DNA of 52,408 nucleotides, taken from the NCBI GenBank assembly GCA_002702655.1, contig PABB01000006.1, positions 1 through 52,408 on the forward strand, read 5' to 3'. Shown in pieces: positions 8,442 through 16,169 of the stretch; position 1 is the stretch's first letter; every line of letters begins with the position of its first letter. The notes under the pieces were generated by a model. That model saw only the letters and a program-made list of their open reading frames with translations. It did not search any database and was not told the DNA's origin. The position numbers were made by a program, and so were the translations under genes. Source of the stretch: Planctomycetaceae bacterium. GTDB taxonomy: Bacteria; Planctomycetota; Planctomycetia; Pirellulales; Lacipirellulaceae.

Positions 8442-8518
8442 CGTTCGCCCTCCTTCGGTGACGTCCAACCGCCAGGATTCTCCCTCCTGACGCGGACTCG
8501 TTCAAAGGGGGAACGTCA

Positions 8519-8776
8519 TGTGCTCGACGGACAGGAGGCCAGGGGACGCGGTGGTCAAGGAAGGTCGCCTCAACCAAGCCGGGAGTAACGAACCGGCCAT
8601 TCAACCGCAACGTCGACGACCGCGATCGTCGTATCACATTCCTACGGCATAATTTACGGCATTTCGATCCGCCGCCGTATTCCGGGCCGCACGGCGTGTC
8701 CTGCAGGCGCGGGCTCTCCCCAGGAGGCCATTCGGCCGATCGATGATTGTGTACTGCCAGTTGACGAATTCATTTC
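8519..8776. other. Intergenic stretch right of the IS3 element
   Basis: No gene is supported between the IS3 end and the promoter of the TetR gene. An 8-bp direct repeat TACGGCAT occurs twice around 8643-8661, and an imperfect palindrome built on CGACGA/TCGTCG lies near 8612-8633. Neither can be assigned a role. Confidence 0.4.
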
Positions 8777-8805
8777 TTGTATTCTGAATGGCAATTCAGT
8801 ATAAT
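8777..8805 (+). promoter_or_regulatory. Promoter of TetR gene with operator in the spacer
   Basis: The -35 TTGTAT (8777-8782) and a perfect -10 TATAAT (8800-8805) are separated by 17 bp. The 16-bp sequence CTGAATGGCAATTCAG (8784-8799), with perfect 6-bp inverted arms, fills the spacer exactly. A repressor bound there would block RNA polymerase, so autorepression by the TetR protein encoded 30 bp downstream is very likely. Confidence 0.75.
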
Positions 8806-8834
8806 CAACTGAGGCTTCAGCAAGGAGATATCGA

Positions 8835-9479
8835 ATGCGACTCAGTAAGGCGAGAAAAGAGGCCGTTGTCGCGGTTATGAAAGAGACCATCTTTGAGGCT
8901 GCTGGCTCCGTGCTGGAAATGCATGGTGTCGGCGGGATGACGATGGACCGTGTAGCAGCGACGGCGGGATTGACGGCCGGGAGCCTCTACAACTACTTCC
9001 GGAACAAGGGCGAGTTGATGCAGTTCGTGCACGCTCGGCTGGTGGAACCGCTCTTCGAGGCCGTCGAGGGGGCTGCCACGTCGGACTTGCCCGCGCCTGA
9101 GAGACTGAGGGCGATCCTTCAGACGGTCCGTGATGCCGTCATCGAACATCGGGCCCTTTTGCGGGTCTTATCCGAAGGGGGAGGCGGCGAGGAGCAACTG
9201 CGAAGGGACGGCCGCTTGCGCCTGCTTCAGATTCTCAACGGAGTTTTCGAGCAGGGAGTCCAGGAAGGGGCCTTTCGACCGCACAACGCGGCACATTCGA
9301 GTCGCATGTTTCACGGCAGTCTGGCCGAGTTGTTCGAGCTGGTCAAGGAAGGCGCATCCGATGAGGAGGTCAACAGCTTTGCTGCTCTTCTGATTGACGC
9401 GGTATTTGGGGAGTTTTTGCTCCTTGCCGACAAAGACGCAACGTCTGCCGCGAAACGTCGTCGTTCATCTCGTTCATAG
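8835..9479 (+). CDS. TetR/AcrR-family transcriptional repressor
   Basis: A 214-aa one-component repressor. The ATG follows AAGGAG at 8 bases. The N-terminal HTH is clear: TIFEAAGSVLEMHGVGG, then MDRVAATAGLTAGSLYNYF (recognition helix, about residues 37-55), followed by KGELMQFV. The C-terminal ~150 residues form the helical ligand-binding and dimer domain, ending in a basic tail (AAKRRRSSRS). It is the first gene after a promoter with a palindrome in the spacer, so it should control itself and perhaps the CsrA fusion gene 24 bp downstream. It is related to the TetR proteins at 12549 and 35149 (shared GSLYNYF and EPL) but has Ala where they have Lys before GSLYNYF, in keeping with a different operator. 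The ligand is unknown. Confidence 0.93.
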   Translation: MRLSKARKEAVVAVMKETIFEAAGSVLEMHGVGGMTMDRVAATAGLTAGSLYNYFRNKGELMQFVHARLVEPLFEAVEGAATSDLPAPERLRAILQTVRDAVIEHRALLRVLSEGGGGEEQLRRDGRLRLLQILNGVFEQGVQEGAFRPHNAAHSSRMFHGSLAELFELVKEGASDEEVNSFAALLIDAVFGEFLLLADKDATSAAKRRRSSRS

Positions 9480-9502
9480 TTGCTTAATAGTTGGGGATCG
9501 CC

Positions 9503-10333
9503 ATGCTAGTTCTCTCGCGAAAGGTCGGTGAGGACGTCATCATCGGCGGCAACATTCGTGTCCGCGTCGTGAGAACGGCGTCGAACCGCGTTTACTTGGG
9601 CATCCAAGCCCCTACCGACTTGTCCGTCGATCGTTCGGAAGTCCGGGCCCAGAAGGAGCGCAGGCGCGTTGGGGCGGATGATTGCGACTCGCTGGAGTTT
9701 GCGACTTCCGAAAAGACTGGGCGCGCTACGCCAGATCCCCAGACGACGAACTGTTCCGCACCAAACAACCGGACTCGTGACAGGTGGTTGATACCGATGC
9801 CCTCCAGCGCCGCCAATGGCAATCACGTGGGGGGAGGTCGTTTGATTGGCGGCGTTCGCCATCAATCGCTTCAATCCGGCGTTCTGGCGGAATCGCAGCC
9901 ATCGGCGTCCGATCTCAAGACGGCCGTTAATCAGTTGATTGTCGATCATCTGACAGCCGAGAATCCCGCCATCGAATTCTGGGGAGATCTGGTGACGGAT
10001 GAGATCCCGCCGACACTCGAGCAGGCAACGTTGTCGATTGTGCAAGAGTTGCTGCAGAATGCCTGCCGACACAGCCTGAGCAAGCGCGTGTTCGTGGGAC
10101 TCGCGCAGGACGATGGAGTTCTATGCGCGCAGGTTCAAGATTGGGGCGTTGGCTTCGATAGGCAACGCGAGAACTCGGGCCAGCGCGGGCTCCAGAAGAT
10201 CCGACAGCTGGCCGACTCCCTCGGCGGCACAGTTGAAATCGATAGTCAGCGCGGCAAAGGCACTTGTGTCATGGTCGAGATTCCACTATCGCGCAACGCC
10301 GGTCCAGGCTTCCGAAACGTCGGAATCAGGTAG
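9503..10333 (+). CDS. csrA: CsrA RNA-binding domain fused to a GHKL (histidine-kinase-like) ATPase domain
   Basis: A 276-aa fusion. Residues 1-55 are a full CsrA/RsmA domain (MLVLSRKVGEDVIIGG) that keeps the known RNA-contact residues Leu4, Arg6 and Arg44, so it should bind GGA motifs in mRNA leaders. Residues about 56-135 are a polar, low-complexity linker. Residues about 136-262 are a HATPase_c/GHKL domain: N-box ELLQNACRH (182-190, Asn186), G1 box DWGVGFD (213-219), and G2 region GLQKI...GKGT (230-254). No phospho-accepting His box or sensor domain is present, so it is not a complete kinase; it could be a Ser/Thr kinase-like switch or ATP sensor. The frame is continuous with no stop. An in-frame ATG at 9797 could give a separate ATPase but lacks a good ribosome site. 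CsrA is normally ~60-80 aa and free-standing. Confidence 0.85.
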   Translation: MLVLSRKVGEDVIIGGNIRVRVVRTASNRVYLGIQAPTDLSVDRSEVRAQKERRRVGADDCDSLEFATSEKTGRATPDPQTTNCSAPNNRTRDRWLIPMPSSAANGNHVGGGRLIGGVRHQSLQSGVLAESQPSASDLKTAVNQLIVDHLTAENPAIEFWGDLVTDEIPPTLEQATLSIVQELLQNACRHSLSKRVFVGLAQDDGVLCAQVQDWGVGFDRQRENSGQRGLQKIRQLADSLGGTVEIDSQRGKGTCVMVEIPLSRNAGPGFRNVGIR

Positions 10334-10351
10334 AAGACGAGGTACATACGC

Positions 10352-10915
10352 ATGAGAACAAGTCCAGCGACCCGACGTGACGAACGCACTCGCGTGATGG
10401 GCCGGCGCGACCTGCGACAGGTTCTGCGAATTGAAGCAGACTCGTTCAGATACCCCTGGTCCGAACAAGATTTTGTCGAACACTTAGAAGCCCCTAGTTC
10501 TGTGGCGCTGGTGCTCGAAGAATGCGGTCTCGTCGTAGGTTACGTGGTCTTTGGGGTTGATTCCCAGTGGGCTGATTTGCACGCCTGCGTTGTTTGTCAG
10601 GCGTATCGGCGTCGGGGCGCAGCGACGCGGATGGTAGCAAACGTAGTGCGCCGTACAGCGGATTATTTGCTAGGAATCCGGACCAAGGTGGCCGAAAGAA
10701 ATGTCGCTGCGCAGATGTTCTTTCGCCATTGCGGGTTCCGAGCGGTGAGGATCTTGCCGAGCTATCTGCTCAACGATGAAGACGCTTATTTAATGGAATT
10801 GACTCCGCCCGGTCGGACGGACGTTCACCACAGCGACCTCGACGTTTCCGGCGAAGACTTAGTGCGACTATGGGAAATCAAGCACTGCGGTCCTGGGGTT
10901 CCCCTAGGAAGATAG
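10352..10915 (+). CDS. GNAT-family N-acetyltransferase, RimI-like
   Basis: A 187-aa acetyl-CoA-dependent acetyltransferase of the GNAT fold. The acetyl-CoA pyrophosphate loop YRRRGAA (85-91, the R/Q-x-x-G-x-A motif) and the following helix TRMVANVVRR are visible. The ERNVAAQMFFRHCGF segment is typical of the RimI subgroup (ribosomal-protein or protein N-terminal acetylation). The N-terminus FRYPWSEQDF also matches RimI. About 40 residues at the C-terminus lie outside the domain (VHHSDLDVSGEDLVRLWEI). GAGGT lies 8 bases before the ATG, and the gene begins 18 bp after the CsrA fusion, so the two are probably co-transcribed. The substrate protein is not known. Confidence 0.85.
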   Translation: MRTSPATRRDERTRVMGRRDLRQVLRIEADSFRYPWSEQDFVEHLEAPSSVALVLEECGLVVGYVVFGVDSQWADLHACVVCQAYRRRGAATRMVANVVRRTADYLLGIRTKVAERNVAAQMFFRHCGFRAVRILPSYLLNDEDAYLMELTPPGRTDVHHSDLDVSGEDLVRLWEIKHCGPGVPLGR

Positions 10916-11065
10916 CGGAGGTTGGGTAGTGAGTCGGCGCCGATGCCTCGGTAGGTCTGTGGATGGGAGACGCCAATGGCAGTACCGCCGCTGGTTGCCG
11001 GACCGGGCGGTCGATGCAGGACGAACCTACGAGAAACGAGGGGCCGCTTGACCGAAAGTTCGAGC

Positions 11066-11914
11066 ATGTTATCGAGTTGGAAGGATATTGCAGTCTTTCT
11101 CGATGCCACTACCGCGGGGCGTCGAATCGGCGAGCAGGCAGCCGCCTTAGCGCGGCATCATAGTGCTTACTTGGTGGGCGTTTACGGGCTGGCCAGGGAC
11201 TCTCAATCCATCGCGGAAGGTTTTGTACGGGGAAGGTCAGCGATCCGAAGGGTCGTGTCCGCGCATCAGCGGCACGACGAGCAGCAAACGCTGCTCGCAG
11301 CCCGACATTTCGCGACGCTCACTCAGAAGCAGGGTTTGGGTTCAGAGTTTCGTATCGCTTGGCGGGATAACGGCGACTGTGAGACGACCTTGCGGACGTT
11401 GCACGTCGATTTGATCGTCCTGGCGTTCCCGCAACTCGCCGAGTTGCCGGCAGGCTGGTCGGCCGAACAGGTGCTCTGGACCACGGGAACGCCGGTGCTG
11501 CTGGTACCGGCGAGCTGGGCCGAGAAAACAGTTGAGAACTCCGTTATGATCTGCTGGAACGCCAGTCGGCAAGCGAGGCGCGCAGTCAACGATGCCATGC
11601 CGTTTCTTCACGCGGCGCAAACCGTCACCGTGCTCGTGATCGATGGCGACCGCGATCCAGGACGTTTCGGAGCAAAGCCTGGCAATGACGTCGTCCAGCA
11701 TCTCGCGCACCACGGAATTGCCTCGACTCTCCGCTTGGCTGAAGCTCATGGCAAGCCAAAGGTGGATGTTATCCTCGACGAAGCGACTCAATCCGCGGCC
11801 GATCTTCTGGTCATGGGCGCCTACAGCCGGGCGCCGACTTCGGAGATGCTCTTTGGAGGTATCACGCGCTCGTTGCTAAGTCGCGTGCCGCTGCCGCTGA
11901 TGATTTCTCGGTGA
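11066..11914 (+). CDS. Tandem universal stress protein (two UspA domains)
   Basis: A 282-aa cytoplasmic protein with two UspA folds. The start at ATG 11066 (MLSSWKDIAVFLD) puts the first beta strand at the beginning; an upstream extension would add a disordered basic leader. The C-terminal domain keeps the ATP-binding loop GAYSRAPTSEMLFGGITRSLL (about 251-271, G-x2-x-x8-9-G-x-T pattern), while the first domain is degenerate at that position. Such double Usp proteins act in stress survival, often binding ATP or AMP. It follows the CsrA fusion and acetyltransferase on the same strand after a 150-bp gap, making a small post-transcriptional/stress cluster. The specific stress is not evident. Confidence 0.88.
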   Translation: MLSSWKDIAVFLDATTAGRRIGEQAAALARHHSAYLVGVYGLARDSQSIAEGFVRGRSAIRRVVSAHQRHDEQQTLLAARHFATLTQKQGLGSEFRIAWRDNGDCETTLRTLHVDLIVLAFPQLAELPAGWSAEQVLWTTGTPVLLVPASWAEKTVENSVMICWNASRQARRAVNDAMPFLHAAQTVTVLVIDGDRDPGRFGAKPGNDVVQHLAHHGIASTLRLAEAHGKPKVDVILDEATQSAADLLVMGAYSRAPTSEMLFGGITRSLLSRVPLPLMISR

Positions 11915-11975
11915 GCGTTTCGGGCGGCCACAGGGCACCCGGGTAGTTGTCGCCCTTGCCGGTATCGAGCAACCG

Positions 11976-12179
11976 GTGCTCCTGGAAGCACGCGACGAGG
12001 AGAATTCGCTGGGGCCCTGCCGTCAACTCGCCGTGTTTGACGTGATCGTACTCGACGAATTGAACTACGTCCCGGCCACCAAGGCGGACGTCGAGTCGCT
12101 ATTCGGCCTCGTGAGGCAAGCATACGATTCGTTCATACAGGCGGTTGCACTACCCGCAAGCTGGAAGAGACTTCGCTAG
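11976..12179 (+). pseudogene. IS21-family IstB ATPase remnant
   Basis: A 67-codon fragment whose middle matches the Walker B part of IstB, the helper ATPase of IS21 elements: FDVIVLDELNYVP, then KADVESLFGLVRQAYDSF. The Walker A part, the rest of IstB, the IstA transposase and any terminal repeats are absent. It is a relic of an older insertion downstream of the universal stress gene and is not expected to function. Confidence 0.72.
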
Positions 12180-12349
12180 GACGCGGCGGTGTCGAGTCCC
12201 GCACGAAACCTCAGCGAGTTGGCGGTGGATCTAATATGCCGAGGTTGGCCCAACCGCTGTAGAAAGCCACTATTCAAACTGCGAGGCAACTACTGCCATT
12301 GCACGGGAACGATGAGTGCAAGAGAGCCTCAATAGCCCCCGCCTGGGGA

Positions 12350-12361
12350 GGGGGCACGTCA
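12350..12361 (-). repeat. Solo IS3-type terminal repeat
   Basis: The minus strand reads TGACGTGCCCCC, identical over 12 bases to the left end of the IS3 element at 7230. No transposase gene is next to it. It is probably a leftover end of an earlier IS copy. Confidence 0.45.
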
Positions 12362-12379
12362 GGTGCATGTTCTGACAAA

Positions 12380-12393
12380 TGACCGACCGGTCA
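12380..12393. promoter_or_regulatory. TetR operator, TGACCGACCGGTCA
   Basis: A palindrome with TGACC arms (TGACC/GGTCA perfect). It matches the operator at 35073-35086 at 13 of 14 positions. A CTGACA box (possible -35) lies just before it. The likely binder is the TetR protein encoded at 12549. Confidence 0.6.
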
Positions 12394-12490
12394 CAGGTCG
12401 GGTGTTTTCCGCTCGTTGCAGCGACACGCCACCGTTCTCCCCACTTGCTTTTGACAGCTACGCTTGACTTTTCTCGCGCAGCACCCAAAA

Positions 12491-12504
12491 TGACCACGCG
12501 GTCA
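12491..12504. promoter_or_regulatory. TetR operator, TGACCACGCGGTCA
   Basis: The inverted repeat has perfect arms AATGACC/GGTCATT (12489-12506 overall) and lies 43 bp before the TetR start at 12549. The TTGACT at 12464-12469 with CAAAAT at 12486-12491 is a possible promoter overlapping it. It is the second copy of the TGACC(N4)GGTCA operator in this leader. Confidence 0.65.
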
Positions 12505-12548
12505 TTTCCCTGGCCGTGCGGACACCTTTGGTGCGAAGGAGACTTCTC

Positions 12549-13133
12549 ATGCCAAAAATCTCTGAAAAGCAGAAGGACTGGGTGCGAAATGAGATCTACG
12601 AGGCCGCCGTCCGCGTGATTGAGGAGTCTGGCGTTGATGCTGCAACGATGTCCAAGGTGGCGGAGGAAGCAGGTGCAGCGAAGGGAAGCCTATACAACTA
12701 TTTCGCCGACAAATCCGAACTCCTCGAATACGTTTTCAATCGCACAATCGAGCCACTCGACGCTGAGGTCGACTCAATCATTGAGTCGGATCACTCTTCG
12801 ACTGAACAGTTGCGTGCGATCCTCTACGCGGTCTTTCACTACATCGACAGCAAGAGAAAACTTTTCGATTTTCTACTCGGCCAGCATGAGATCCACCGAT
12901 TGTGCAGCGCCCGCAACTCGAGTGGCCCTCCCTTCTTCGAACAACTAATCGCTAAAGCTGTCGAGCAGGGGGAGTTTCGCGAGTGCGATCCCGAATTTCA
13001 CGCTGCGCTCATTTACGGGGCTATTCATGGCGTTGCCGACAACTATGTCAAACGCGATGGACCGTGGCCTGTTTTTGAAATCGTGGATTCTATCTGGAAG
13101 TTCTTCTTGAAGGGCCTGCAAGCACCGGACTGA
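12549..13133 (+). CDS. TetR/AcrR-family repressor of the downstream hydrolase operon
   Basis: A 194-aa repressor. The start at 12549 (MPKISEKQKDW) has GAAGGAGA at 7-8 bases. The HTH covers about residues 12-58: NEIYEAAVRVIEESGVD, then MSKVAEEAGAAKGSLYNYF, then KSELLEYVF. The C-terminal helical domain is typical in length. It is clearly paralogous to the TetR at 35149: both carry KGSLYNYF and TIEPL at equivalent places and both have TGACC(N4)GGTCA operators upstream. It heads a run of same-strand genes (hydrolase, NmrA-like, quinone oxidoreductase), so the ligand may be a substrate of those enzymes. This last point is inference. Confidence 0.92.
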   Translation: MPKISEKQKDWVRNEIYEAAVRVIEESGVDAATMSKVAEEAGAAKGSLYNYFADKSELLEYVFNRTIEPLDAEVDSIIESDHSSTEQLRAILYAVFHYIDSKRKLFDFLLGQHEIHRLCSARNSSGPPFFEQLIAKAVEQGEFRECDPEFHAALIYGAIHGVADNYVKRDGPWPVFEIVDSIWKFFLKGLQAPD

Positions 13134-13220
13134 AGTCTCGTGAATCAAAACCGCGTGAAGAACAATGACGAACACAAGATTACAAACAGCACACTGAATA
13201 GCCAAAGCGAGGCATGGTCT

Positions 13221-14159
13221 ATGAAATCCGCTTCTACACGCATTGTTCCGAACTGCGTATTTGGATCCGTTGCAAATGTCCCGAAGCTCCCAGACGGGTT
13301 TAAGAACACATTTGAGAGCTATCACATCGACACTGGTGATGTTGGCTTGCATGCAGTAATCGGGGGCGAGGGAGAGCCCTTACTCTTGCATTGCGGCTGG
13401 CCTCAGAATTGGTACGCCTGGCGCTACCTGATGCTCCCACTCAGTAAGCATTTCAAAGTCATTGCAGTCGATCCTCGCGGCCTGGGCATTTCCGAAAAGC
13501 CTGCGGATGGTTTCGATGTCAACTCGCTAGCGCGCGACATGTTTAAGTTGATGGACGTGCTTGGGCATGAACGATTCGTCCTTGCCGGGCATGATATCGG
13601 AGTCATGGTCGGCTACGTGATGGCGTCCACGCATCCCGAACGGATCAGGCGAATGGCACTGGGAGAAGGTACGATCCCTGGTGCGTCTCCTTCGCCGCAA
13701 ATGATCCCGGACGAGCGGTGGATGAGCGATTTTCTGTGGCACTTCGCATTCAACCGCGCCCTTGACGTCAACGAGCGGCTGGTCGAGGGTCGCGAGCATA
13801 TCTATTTTGGCTATCAGTTCGCGACCAAAGCCGCTTCAGAGAACGCCGTACCGAAGTATGCACGCGACTTCTATATCGAGCAGCTTCGCCGAGTGCCCGG
13901 AACCCTGAAGGCAGGCTTCGAATATTACCGCGCGATGGACGAGACCATCCCCCAAGTCTATCTCCACAAGAAGACGAACGTCTCCGTGCCGATTCTCGCC
14001 TTTTCCGGCGCGCTGGCCTGCGGGCCTCTGGTCGAGATGGAGCTGCGGAGCCTAGCGACAGACGTCGAGTCTCTGATCATCCCGGAGTGCGGCCACTTCC
14101 CGGCCGAGGAAAAGCCCGAAGCCTTGCTAAACGCACTGCTTGACTTCTTCGGAGAATAA
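13221..14159 (+). CDS. Alpha/beta hydrolase, epoxide-hydrolase-like
   Basis: A 312-aa alpha/beta-fold hydrolase. The nucleophile elbow is GHDIG with Asp125, not Ser, which is the mark of epoxide hydrolases and haloalkane dehalogenases. The oxyanion region HCGWPQNWYAW (57-67) takes the place of the HGxP motif. A cap-domain Tyr pair (YFGYQF and FYIEQL) could activate an epoxide, and the catalytic His lies in ECGHFPAEEKPE near the C-terminus. Epoxide hydrolase is therefore favoured over dehalogenase. The start at 13221 (GAGG upstream) gives a normal N-terminus; an upstream GTG at 13140 would add 27 polar residues. It follows the TetR gene by 87 bp and is probably repressed by it. Confidence 0.87.
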   Translation: MKSASTRIVPNCVFGSVANVPKLPDGFKNTFESYHIDTGDVGLHAVIGGEGEPLLLHCGWPQNWYAWRYLMLPLSKHFKVIAVDPRGLGISEKPADGFDVNSLARDMFKLMDVLGHERFVLAGHDIGVMVGYVMASTHPERIRRMALGEGTIPGASPSPQMIPDERWMSDFLWHFAFNRALDVNERLVEGREHIYFGYQFATKAASENAVPKYARDFYIEQLRRVPGTLKAGFEYYRAMDETIPQVYLHKKTNVSVPILAFSGALACGPLVEMELRSLATDVESLIIPECGHFPAEEKPEALLNALLDFFGE

Positions 14160-14176
14160 TGACCGGCGTTGCCTTA

Positions 14177-15136
14177 GAACCGGACAGAAAACTTGGTTTT
14201 TAGGCGACCGGTGAAGGCCGGCATGGTGTCGGCGATTGTTATCCTGCGAGTTGGATGTCGTTGTGCCACAGGCGGAAGTTAATGACGCTCATCGCCATCG
14301 CGGCCCAGCCGTGAATTACGGTCTCGCTCCGGTCATATCGAAGGCGCAAGCGACGAAGTCCCTTGAGCCATGCCAGCGATCGTTCGACAACCCAACGCAC
14401 GCGTCCGAGCCCGCTGCCATGCTGCTCGCCGCGCTTGCGAATGAAGGGTTCGATGCCCAAGCAGCGCAGCACCTCGCGGGTCGTCTCGCTGTCGTATCCG
14501 GCGTCGGCGTAGACTTCGTCAGGCTTGGTCTGCGGACGGCCCGGCTGGCCCCCGACCGCTGGGAATTGGTCCTGGATGATTGGCAAGATCTCGCGGTGAT
14601 CGCTGCGATTGGCGCCGGCCAGACGAACCGCCAGCGGAACGCCGTTTCGGTCGACCATCAGCGTATATTTCGTGCCCGGCTTGCGGCGGTCGACCGGGCT
14701 CGGGCCGGTCTGGTCTCCGCCTCCGAAGGCCCGAACTTGAGCACTGTCGATGATGGCCGTGTCCTGTTCCAACTTTCCGTCTCGACGCAGCAGCCGAAGC
14801 AGGTCCACGTGGACGCGATCCCAAACTCCCAATTCCTCCGAATCGCGAAGACGAGTTCGCGCCGTCTCACCCGAGCAACCCATTTCCGACGGCACGTCTC
14901 GCCATCGGACGCCGGTCGACAGCACGTACCAGATCACCCGCAGAGCGGTTTCATTCTTGATTTGAGGACGACCGCCGTCAGGTCCGACCGGTTCCTCCGG
15001 CGGCAAGTGATGCACAACGATTTCGTAATATTCCTGCGGCATTCGAGCGTCCGACATAGCAACCTCCTTGGGAGTCATGTTGCTCTCTTGCGGCGCAAAT
15101 GCCGTGCCAAACTCGACTAGGTTTTCTGTCCGGTTC
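14177..15136 (-). mobile_element. Intact IS5-family insertion sequence
   Basis: A 960-bp element. The terminal inverted repeats share GAACCGGACAGAAAAC (16 bases identical) at 14177 and, inverted, ending at 15136. A TTA direct repeat flanks it (14174-14176 and 15137-15139). One uninterrupted transposase gene is on the minus strand. It lies between the hydrolase and NmrA-like genes, so it separates them from one another transcriptionally. Confidence 0.92.
14239..15057 (-). CDS. IS5-family DDE transposase
   Basis: A 272-aa transposase. The start at 15057 (MSDARMPQEYY) is fixed by AAGGAGGT 5-7 bases upstream; an ATG 7 codons earlier lacks this. The N-terminal DUF4096-like part contains RWRDVPSEMG. 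The catalytic residues are Asp104 (AIIDSAQVRA), Asp185 (VYADAGYDS) and Glu225 (WVVERSLAWLKG), the latter with the R-x-x-W-L pattern of IS5 elements. The frame is intact with no need for frameshifting, so the element may be autonomous. Confidence 0.95.
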   Translation of the reverse strand: MSDARMPQEYYEIVVHHLPPEEPVGPDGGRPQIKNETALRVIWYVLSTGVRWRDVPSEMGCSGETARTRLRDSEELGVWDRVHVDLLRLLRRDGKLEQDTAIIDSAQVRAFGGGDQTGPSPVDRRKPGTKYTLMVDRNGVPLAVRLAGANRSDHREILPIIQDQFPAVGGQPGRPQTKPDEVYADAGYDSETTREVLRCLGIEPFIRKRGEQHGSGLGRVRWVVERSLAWLKGLRRLRLRYDRSETVIHGWAAMAMSVINFRLWHNDIQLAG

Positions 15137-15181
15137 TTAACGCCGGCAGAAACCAGAACAGGAACGCGGAGAACAAAGAAG

Positions 15182-16099
15182 ATGTCGGACACCAACAAGA
15201 TCATCGTGCTGGCCGGGGCAACGGGGCATCTGGGCTCCCTCATCGCCCAGTCCCTTCTGGCCAAGCCGGACGTAAAGTTGCGGGTGCTCGTGCGCCCGGC
15301 AAGCGTCAACAAAGTTTCGGCTCTGCGCGAACAAGGCGTCGAGATTTTCGAAGTCGACGTTCTGGACGAGGAAACCGAAGGACAGTTGGACCAGGCCATG
15401 AATGGCGCGTCTACAGTTATCTCTGCCGTGATTGGACCGGATGCCATGATCCAAGGTCAGCTTCGATTGCTCGCAGCTGCGCGACGTGCGGGCGTACATC
15501 GATTCATTCCCTCGTACTTCTCCTACGACATCTCCGGTCTCGACGAGGGCGAGAACTTCAATACGGACATCCTCCGCAAGTTCGCACGCCAGGCCGAAGA
15601 TCTGCGTGGCGACGTGGAGCTTGTGCAGATCCAGATCGGTGCGTTCACTGACCGCACGATCCTGTTTGGTTTTTTGGGCGCGTTCGACCTCAAAGCGGGC
15701 CATGCGTACCTGTGGGGCGACGGCGACGCCAAAATGGACTTCACGACCTATCGTGACGCCGCGCGGTTTGCAGCCGAGGTAGCGGTCGATGACGAGCCCG
15801 TTCCGAGCACCATTCAATTCGCAGGCGACAGTCTGACGTTCCATGAACTGGTGAAAGCGTATGAGGATGGCTCCAGAAAATCTGTCGCGGTGAAGAAGAT
15901 GGGAACTGAGGCCGACCTCGAAAGCGAGATCCTCCACCGCAGGGAAACTGAGCCGGAGAATTTTTACGCTTGGCTGCCTCCGATGTACTGGCGAGCGATG
16001 TTATCGGGAAAGGTCAAGCTTCATTCGATTGCCAATGATCGCTATCCGCAAATCAATCCTATGACGGTTGCCGAGTACGTTCGTGAAGAGGATCTGTGA
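15182..16099 (+). CDS. NmrA-like NAD(P)-binding reductase
   Basis: A 305-aa atypical short-chain dehydrogenase of the NmrA / isoflavone-reductase type. The dinucleotide loop is GATGHLG at residues 12-18 (G-x-T-G-x-x-G), followed by a first Rossmann half with VLVRPAS that favours NADP. The catalytic Tyr/Lys pair of classical SDRs is not obvious, so it may be a redox sensor or a reductase of an aromatic or phenylpropanoid-like compound. The start at 15182 (MSDTNK) is chosen because the dinucleotide fold begins there. It lies just right of the IS5 element and was probably in one operon with the hydrolase before the insertion. Confidence 0.85.
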   Translation: MSDTNKIIVLAGATGHLGSLIAQSLLAKPDVKLRVLVRPASVNKVSALREQGVEIFEVDVLDEETEGQLDQAMNGASTVISAVIGPDAMIQGQLRLLAAARRAGVHRFIPSYFSYDISGLDEGENFNTDILRKFARQAEDLRGDVELVQIQIGAFTDRTILFGFLGAFDLKAGHAYLWGDGDAKMDFTTYRDAARFAAEVAVDDEPVPSTIQFAGDSLTFHELVKAYEDGSRKSVAVKKMGTEADLESEILHRRETEPENFYAWLPPMYWRAMLSGKVKLHSIANDRYPQINPMTVAEYVREEDL

Positions 16100-16169
16100 A
16101 ACCAGCCAACCTTTTTCAGAAGAAGAAATGGACATGAATGATGTCATTGATCTCAAGTAGGCCACTATC

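Larger units (their letters stand above)
7230..8518 (-). mobile_element. Intact IS3-family insertion sequence
   Basis: The element is 1289 bp with orfA and orfB on the minus strand. The left end starts TGACGTGCCCCC at 7230. The right end reads, inverted, TGACGTTCCCCC ending at 8518, so the terminal repeats match at 11 of the first 12 bases. A 4-bp direct repeat TGTG flanks it (7226-7229 and 8519-8522). Size, two overlapping frames and 3-5 bp duplication are all typical of IS3. Confidence 0.93.
12180..12548. other. Non-coding regulatory region before the second TetR gene
   Basis: No gene is supported here. The region holds a solo IS3-like terminal sequence (12350-12361, the inverse of TGACGTGCCCCC) and two palindromic operators (12380-12393 and 12491-12504). 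A TTGACA box is at 12451 and a TTGACT box at 12464. A short C/G-rich inverted stretch near 12335-12355 may form a hairpin. Confidence 0.5.

Noticed and set aside
9797-10333. ATPase domain as a separate gene starting at the internal ATG
   Set aside because: No ribosome site is seen before 9797 and the frame is continuous with CsrA, so one fused gene is the simpler reading. It remains possible as an additional product.
14236-15120. A 294-codon + strand frame opposite the IS5 transposase
   Set aside because: Antisense to a complete transposase with D-D-E and terminal repeats; no own motif.
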